11,081 nt of DNA, taken from contig NZ_JAPJNQ010000071.1 of NCBI RefSeq assembly GCF_030826625.1, positions 1-11,081 on the forward strand. Direction: 5' to 3'. This document shows positions 6,506 to 11,081 of the stretch, piece by piece. Under the pieces are notes generated by a model. The model had not been told where the DNA came from. It did no database searches and saw only the letters and a program-made list of their open reading frames with translations. Source of the DNA: Corynebacterium sp. Its GTDB lineage: Bacteria; Actinomycetota; Actinomycetes; Mycobacteriales; Mycobacteriaceae. Position numbers and translations under genes: made by a program. How positions within the stretch are numbered: the first letter of the stretch is position 1; every line of letters starts with the position of its first letter.

Positions 6506-7729
6506 TTAGATCTTGAACGGCAGGTTGTTCATGAAGTGTTGGAACTGTGGTCCGAAAACCTTGTGGAACAGATTGCCGATCAGAGCGAACATGCCACCGA
6601 AGGTGATCAAGCCGAGGGCTGCATTGAAGAATGTCTGCAGGGTCTGCATGGGTTTGCTGTCCGAAGGCTTGTTGAAGAAGTCCTGGATAGACGAGGAACC
6701 AGAAGCCGATGGAGGAGTGGCGTTGTCGTCTTTGTCCTTAACAGGTGGCTGTGGCTTTGCCGATTCGGTGGTCTGCTCCTTGTCCTCCTTATCCTTTGCT
6801 GGAGGCTTCGGCTTTGACTCTTCCTTACCTGGTTGAGGCTTCGCCTCTTCCTTGTTGTCCTTCGCTGGAGGCTGCGGGGTCTCAGCTGGAGCCTGTTCGT
6901 TGCCCTGCCCCGGCTGGTTGTTCTCGCCCGCACCTGGAGCTGGTTGTTCAGTCTTTTCCTCGTCCAAGCAGGTGTTCTTGACGTTGAGATCTACTCGGAC
7001 GTTATCGAGCTCTGGCTTATAGTCGTCGTTGTAGATTCCCATGAAGATGAGGTCGACACCTTGGAGAATGCCTTTGTAGGAATCTGTTCCTGGTTGTGGG
7101 GTATAGCGAAGGTTGGTGCCGGACATCGTTAGAGTGTTGTTATCGCGAGTCCAACCGGTGGTTGTACCCTGGCCGAACTCTCCTTCGCCGGTGCGTTTAT
7201 TCGCCTCGATGCGGTCTTCCGGCTTGTATTCGGTCATGCTTTTGCCTTCAACGTAATAACCCACGTAGCCAGTGCCAGGTTTAACAGTGGTCCCTTCGGT
7301 TTTCACGTACGGGGACTTCATCTGCGTGTACAAAGCGCCATGGTGGCCTTCGAAGATCAAGGTGGAGTCTTTGGTCCGAATTTCGGAATTCGTAACGTTG
7401 CCAGCGTTGTCGAGCTCGATCTTGGAAGCTTGCGGATCAACATCGAAGTGGAATTGGAAGTCCGGCTTGCGTTGTGCTGCTTTGTCGGTGCTGTCTTGTT
7501 CGACTGCACCTTCTACAGTCCAAGAGCCCTTAGCGATCGGCCCATTGATGTAGTTACGGAAGGATTCTTTGATACCCCAGTGGAACTTGCCGTCGACGAT
7601 CTCGACACCTGGGTTCTGGCATACGTTGGCAGTAGTGTTTTGCTGAGCGTAGGCGGCTGGCGTCAGAGCGCCGCCAATCACCGCAAGGCCGGCGCACAGA
7701 GTTACACCCAGGGAAAATTTATTCTTCAT
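6506..7729 (-). CDS. htaB: HtaB-like surface haem-binding protein
   Basis: A 407-residue exported protein expected to bind haem on the cell surface and hand it to HtaA-type partners or HmuT. A signal peptide (1-28, cleavage after AYA) is followed by one HtaA (CR) domain at about 45-252. It starts FHWGIKESFRNYINGPIA, with Tyr60 at the conserved haem-site position and His129/His130 in the FEGHHG motif. Cys37 and Cys254 flank the domain and could form a disulfide that closes it. A Pro/Lys/Glu/Asp-rich linker (about 258-345) leads to a hydrophobic membrane segment (about 369-388) and a short tail ending PFKI. Start ATG 7729 has GAGGAG five bases upstream. The symbol rests on its place directly downstream of hmuTUV on the same strand, as in C. 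diphtheriae, and on the single HtaA domain. The 245-base gap, a terminator-like hairpin after hmuV and a candidate promoter suggest separate transcription. It could instead be a ChtB-type paralogue. Confidence 0.88.
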   Translation of the reverse strand: MKNKFSLGVTLCAGLAVIGGALTPAAYAQQNTTANVCQNPGVEIVDGKFHWGIKESFRNYINGPIAKGSWTVEGAVEQDSTDKAAQRKPDFQFHFDVDPQASKIELDNAGNVTNSEIRTKDSTLIFEGHHGALYTQMKSPYVKTEGTTVKPGTGYVGYYVEGKSMTEYKPEDRIEANKRTGEGEFGQGTTTGWTRDNNTLTMSGTNLRYTPQPGTDSYKGILQGVDLIFMGIYNDDYKPELDNVRVDLNVKNTCLDEEKTEQPAPGAGENNQPGQGNEQAPAETPQPPAKDNKEEAKPQPGKEESKPKPPAKDKEDKEQTTESAKPQPPVKDKDDNATPPSASGSSSIQDFFNKPSDSKPMQTLQTFFNAALGLITFGGMFALIGNLFHKVFGPQFQHFMNNLPFKI

Positions 7730-7773
7730 TTAGACTCCTCGAAGAAAAGAACAATTAAGACAAGGAGAAGTTT

Positions 7774-7804
7774 AGAATAAATAGGGTAGGTTTACAATGG
7801 TCAA
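7774..7804 (-). promoter_or_regulatory. Candidate promoter of the HtaB-like gene
   Basis: On the minus strand TTGACC (7804-7799) could be the -35 element. The -10 could be TTTATT (7781-7776, spacing 17) or TATTCT (7779-7774, spacing 19). A poor DtxR-like match (about 10 of 19) covers 7781-7799 in the spacer. Iron control is plausible here but weakly supported. Confidence 0.35.
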
Positions 7805-7927
7805 GCCAGCGAAGGGTGAACTTATGGGGGTAATCATTTTAGGGTTGTGATGCCAGAGTTTTGACTGTGAAATACCTGTAAGTTTAAGCCCTGCTGGTTA
7901 GCAAAAATGTGCAATTCGCAACGCAAA

Positions 7928-7959
7928 GGCGGGCGCAACACAACAGTGCCACGCCCGCC
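7928..7959 (-). terminator. Terminator-like hairpin after hmuV
   Basis: GGCGGGCG (7928-7935) pairs perfectly with CGCCCGCC (7952-7959) around a 16-base loop. On the minus strand a short TTT follows. It starts 15 bases beyond the hmuV stop. The short T-run makes it a weak to moderate terminator. Confidence 0.6.
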
Positions 7960-7974
7960 GTCGTCGACAAGCTA

Positions 7975-8790
7975 CTAGCGGCTGCCCAGCAAACGAACTA
8001 AATCGTCTTGCTCCGGGCTAGGGTGCTGCCGCGCCGGGCTTACCAAGAAGTGACCGTTGTGTGAGGTCACCTCGATTGGCCACTGATACACGGTGGATAA
8101 AATCTCGTCGGTATAGACGTCAGCAACTTCGCCCATCGCTGCGATCTCCCCCTCGGCAAGGCACACGATGCGATCACAATAGGCTGCAGCCGCATTCAAA
8201 TCATGCATGACCACAAACACGGCCACGTTGGCTTCCCGGGCAAGGTTTTTCACCAACGCCAGCACCTGCTCTTGGTGGCTGATATCCAAGGCGGCGGTGG
8301 GCTCATCTAAAAACACAATTGGTGTTTGTTGTGCCAGCACACGCGCCAATGCGACGCGGGCACGTTCACCACCGGATAGCGTCGCAATATCACGACCAGC
8401 CAGATGCGCCGTGTCCGTCGCCGTCAAGGCCGCATCAATGATTTCCTCATCCACTGCGGGGTCAACTTTTTTCGCCCACGGGCGTCGGCCCATCGCCACC
8501 ACATCGCGCACCAGAAACTCAAAAGAAACCGAGACATCCTGCAGCATCACCGCACGGATTGTTGCGAGTTCTTTGGCCGAAGCCTGCGCTGGATCGATGC
8601 CCGCCAAGCTGATGCTGCCACTCACGGTTTCTAGGTCCCCGCACATAGCGGCCAATAACGTGGATTTACCCGCACCATTAGGGCCGATCAGTCCTGTGAC
8701 TTCGCCAGCCTCTGCACTCACGCTGATGTTGTTGAGCAGGCGCTTATGCCCGATCTCAACGCTTAAACCCGAAATTTCGACGACGCTCAT
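7975..8790 (-). CDS. hmuV: Haem ABC importer ATP-binding protein HmuV
   Basis: This is the cytoplasmic ATPase that drives haem import through HmuU. All ABC landmarks are present in 271 residues: Walker A GPNGAGKST (36-44), Q-loop Gln84, signature LSGGE (138-142), Walker B IVFLDEP (158-164) with the catalytic Glu, a D-loop near ALDIS, and switch His196 in MHDLN. The length and sequence fit the haem/siderophore (FecE/HmuV) branch. Start ATG 8790 shares one base with the hmuU stop (TAATG), so translation is coupled, and AAAGGA lies about 9 bases upstream. It is the last gene of the importer unit. The family is certain; the haem substrate rests on HmuT and the neighbouring HtaA-domain proteins. 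Confidence 0.95.
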   Translation of the reverse strand: MSVVEISGLSVEIGHKRLLNNISVSAEAGEVTGLIGPNGAGKSTLLAAMCGDLETVSGSISLAGIDPAQASAKELATIRAVMLQDVSVSFEFLVRDVVAMGRRPWAKKVDPAVDEEIIDAALTATDTAHLAGRDIATLSGGERARVALARVLAQQTPIVFLDEPTAALDISHQEQVLALVKNLAREANVAVFVVMHDLNAAAAYCDRIVCLAEGEIAAMGEVADVYTDEILSTVYQWPIEVTSHNGHFLVSPARQHPSPEQDDLVRLLGSR

Positions 8791-9920
8791 TACACAGATC
8801 CTTTCCGCATCATCCTACGCAAGAGGATGAAAAAGGTTGGGCCACCCACCAGCGCAGTGAAAATACCGATGGGGAGGTCGGCAAACGGAATTAGTGTGCG
8901 GGCAGCAACGTCGGCAAGCGCGATCAACAGTGCGCCAGCCAACGCCGAAGCTGGCAGCAGGATCTTGTTTTCTGGGCCGACGATGGTGCGCAAGACGTGC
9001 GGCACGATCAAACCGACGAATCCGATCAGGCCAGCGAAAGACACAGCCGCTGCAGTCAGCACCGCCGAGGCCACGATGGCGACCATGCGTAACGCCGCGA
9101 CGTTAATACCGGTGTGACCAGCAGCTTTTTCGCCCAAAGCTAACACATCCAGCTGGGCTCCCAAGCGTGAGGCAATGGCGAAACCAACGATGACGATCGG
9201 CAAAACCACCCACACGTGCTTCCATTGTGAACCGTTCAGCGAACCCATCTGCCAGAAAATGATCTGCTCGCGACTGGTGGTCGGTGCCAAATACACCATG
9301 AAAGAGATGATGGCTCCACAGACCGCATTGACGGCGATACCAGTCAGGATCAGATTGACGACGGCTACCTTGCCGCGGTTATGCGCCAGTCGGTAGATGA
9401 TCGCGGTGACGATCAGAGAGGTCAAAAACGCCGCGGCAGGGACGGTGAAGGTTCCCAAAATGCTGACCTCGAACACGATCACGAGGGCGGCACCGACACC
9501 GGCGCCTGAGGTCACGCCGACGATGCTCGGTTCTGCCAGCGGGTTCGCGAACACAGCCTGCATCAAGCAGCCGGCTACACCCAGGGCAGCGCCGACCAAA
9601 AAGCCGAGGAAAATGCGGGGTAGGCGAATATCCCAGACCACACTCGATGCAATATCGGTCTGCGTCGTCGGCCCAGTGGTCAAGATGCTGAACAAATCCG
9701 GCAATGACAGGTAGTACTGGCCCAGGGCCGTCGACAAGAGCACCGCCCCCACCAACAGCAGCAACAGCGCGATGAAGGTTCCGACGCGTAAACGGTGGCG
9801 TTGGGCAAAAACATCGCTGCGGGAGTCACGGGCAGGTTCCATCCGGTGACGTGCCGCTGGGCTTGCGCGGTGCGCCGCGGTTGGCGGGGTAGTGGCGGTC
9901 TTATTGCTGTTCTGGATCAT
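8790..9920 (-). CDS. hmuU: Haem ABC importer permease HmuU
   Basis: This is a FecCD-family permease, which pairs with itself to form the membrane channel for haem. The 376 residues include a polar N-terminal extension (1-45) rich in Ala, Thr and Arg, then about ten membrane helices from residue 48. Family landmarks are RLPRIFLGFLVGAALG (99-114) followed by MQAVFANPLAEP (120-131), the loop LGEKAAGHTG (262-271) that contacts the ATPase, and FAGLIGFVGLIVPHVLR (295-311). Start ATG 9920 lies inside hmuT (20-base overlap) and has no clear ribosome site, so it probably depends on coupled translation. Met27 is a possible alternative start but also lacks a ribosome site. hmuV overlaps its last base. 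Confidence 0.94.
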   Translation of the reverse strand: MIQNSNKTATTPPTAAHRASPAARHRMEPARDSRSDVFAQRHRLRVGTFIALLLLLVGAVLLSTALGQYYLSLPDLFSILTTGPTTQTDIASSVVWDIRLPRIFLGFLVGAALGVAGCLMQAVFANPLAEPSIVGVTSGAGVGAALVIVFEVSILGTFTVPAAAFLTSLIVTAIIYRLAHNRGKVAVVNLILTGIAVNAVCGAIISFMVYLAPTTSREQIIFWQMGSLNGSQWKHVWVVLPIVIVGFAIASRLGAQLDVLALGEKAAGHTGINVAALRMVAIVASAVLTAAAVSFAGLIGFVGLIVPHVLRTIVGPENKILLPASALAGALLIALADVAARTLIPFADLPIGIFTALVGGPTFFILLRRMMRKGSV

Positions 9921-11004
9921 AAATCGCCTGTGCTAAACGCAGAAGAGTTTGTCCGGTCATAGGGCCGAAGGCCAGGGATTGGCCGTCGGGAAGCGTAACG
10001 ATACGTTGTTTTTGTCCGGCGATCGTCTGTGCGACGCCAGGTCTTTCCATCAGTCCTTCGATACCGCCGGTAGATTCAAGGCCCTTCGTCATCATGATGA
10101 TGAGCTCCGGGTTGATCTTCGCTAGTGATTCCGCGTTCGCTGGTTCGACATAGGAAAGGTTGTGCTCAGTAGCAAGGTCGATACCGCCGACGCCTTCGAT
10201 CAAGTCTTTCGCGCCGGTGCCTTCACCCATGATGAAGAACACGCCAGCTGTACCACGGGCGTACAAGAACGCGATGCGCATCGGATCTTCTGGAACCAGC
10301 TCTTTGATGGCTTCGAGATCTTTTTCCAGCTCGTCGATGCTGCGTTGAGCCAGTTCTTCTGCCTCATCTGGCAGGCCGACGACCTGGCCGAGGGTGGTGA
10401 TGTCTTCTGCGACTGAATCAATGGTGCGGGTTGGCTCCATGACGACAGTGGTCACGCCCGCATTGCGGATCTGGTCGATAGCATCCGGTGGGCCAATCGA
10501 GTGGTCCACGATGACGACCGAGGGCTGCAGCTCCAGTACAGCCTCGACGTTGATGTTGTGGCCACCTTCGGTGACGATGGGTTTATCCGCCATGATGTCT
10601 TCGGTGGAAGAGACCGTGCGGCCGACGATATTATCGGCCAGGCCCAGGCCAGTCAGGGTTTTGGTGTAGGTGCCGTACAGGTCGAGAGCCAGGATGCGGG
10701 AGACATCTTCGACGACGACGTCGTAGCCATCGGCATCGGTCAGCTCCACTGGCAGGTTTGGCTGGGGGTTATCAGTGATCGGAACGACGTCTTCGAAATC
10801 GTCGACGTGGGTGACGCCTGTGAATGAGCGTGGATCGTTGAGATCTTCGACTGCGGGCAGTTGTTCGCGCAGCTGGGAATCGCCGGTGTGGGCGTATTCG
10901 CCCTGAATGCCACAGGCAGTAAGTGCCAGCGAGGCAGCCACTACGAGTGCCGTGAGCATGCTGCGGCCACGAGTTTTGGGCAGCACTGCGGTGTTTGGCA
11001 ACAC
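9901..11004 (-). CDS. hmuT: Haem-binding lipoprotein HmuT
   Basis: This is the substrate-binding lipoprotein of the importer: it receives haem from surface HtaA-type proteins and delivers it to HmuU. In 367 residues there is a lipoprotein signal with lipobox LTAC (lipidated Cys31), then a two-lobed periplasmic-binding fold from about residue 98. Residues reported as haem contacts in C. diphtheriae HmuT are present at a constant offset of 13: His149 (H136) in EGGHN, Tyr248 (Y235) followed by Arg250 in LYARG, Tyr285 (Y272) and Met305 (M292). I recall those reference positions and did not look them up. The GTG start at 11004 has AAAGGAG six bases upstream; internal Met16 lacks a ribosome site. 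The 77 bases upstream to the window edge show no DtxR box. In C. diphtheriae htaA precedes hmuT, so the promoter may lie further out. Confidence 0.95.
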   Translation of the reverse strand: MLPNTAVLPKTRGRSMLTALVVAASLALTACGIQGEYAHTGDSQLREQLPAVEDLNDPRSFTGVTHVDDFEDVVPITDNPQPNLPVELTDADGYDVVVEDVSRILALDLYGTYTKTLTGLGLADNIVGRTVSSTEDIMADKPIVTEGGHNINVEAVLELQPSVVIVDHSIGPPDAIDQIRNAGVTTVVMEPTRTIDSVAEDITTLGQVVGLPDEAEELAQRSIDELEKDLEAIKELVPEDPMRIAFLYARGTAGVFFIMGEGTGAKDLIEGVGGIDLATEHNLSYVEPANAESLAKINPELIIMMTKGLESTGGIEGLMERPGVAQTIAGQKQRIVTLPDGQSLAFGPMTGQTLLRLAQAIYDPEQQ

Positions 11005-11030
11005 GGGCTTCTCCTTTCGGTCGCGGATGT

Positions 11031-11059
11031 GAAGGTGGGGTAATCCGAAGGTGGGGTAA
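11031..11059. repeat. Short tandem repeat upstream of hmuT
   Basis: GAAGGTGGGGTAA occurs at 11031-11043 and again at 11047-11059, a 16-base period. It lies 27 bases upstream of the hmuT GTG. It might be an operator pair, part of the end of an upstream gene that leaves the window, or chance. Confidence 0.4.
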
Positions 11060-11081
11060 GAGGTGGCGGGAGGGGGTATTT

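Overview
This window looks like a stretch of a Corynebacterium chromosome, probably from the C. diphtheriae-like part of the genus. The evidence is protein content: HtaA-type haem-binding surface proteins beside a haem ABC importer, mid-range GC, and sites resembling the DtxR iron-repressor box. The species cannot be fixed by eye.

Layout from left to right. Positions 1-507 hold no convincing gene but contain two long inverted repeats (21-128 imperfect, 161-228 with perfect 22-base arms), then AT-rich leader DNA. Positions 508-1974 (+) are a tight two-gene unit, nrdI-nrdF, for ribonucleotide reductase, with no nrdE or nrdH. Positions 2171-6157 (+) carry two secreted surface proteins. The first has an HtaA haem-binding domain plus a large second domain. 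The second has a long coiled coil and no recognisable HtaA domain. They are preceded by two tandem DtxR-like boxes and followed by a rho-independent terminator. A near-perfect bidirectional terminator (6413-6451) separates this from the minus-strand half. That half holds an HtaB-like haem-binding surface protein (6506-7729) and the haem importer hmuT-hmuU-hmuV (11004 down to 7975), whose genes overlap. The DNA upstream of hmuT runs off the window.

How the parts fit: the surface HtaA-type proteins would take haem or haemoglobin haem and pass it to the lipoprotein HmuT, and HmuU/HmuV would import it as an iron source. Control by DtxR and iron is likely but inferred.

The most striking item is the NrdF. 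It keeps the radical tyrosine (Y120) and three ligand-position residues (D82, H116, H210), but the three other carboxylate ligands of class I subunits are replaced by Gln113, Ser173 and Lys207. That Q-S-K pattern is the signature of the metal-free class Ie ribonucleotide reductases, which use a DOPA radical made with NrdI. A metal-independent reductase beside an iron-scavenging locus suggests an island for growth under metal starvation. That link is my inference; the residue substitutions are read directly from the sequence.
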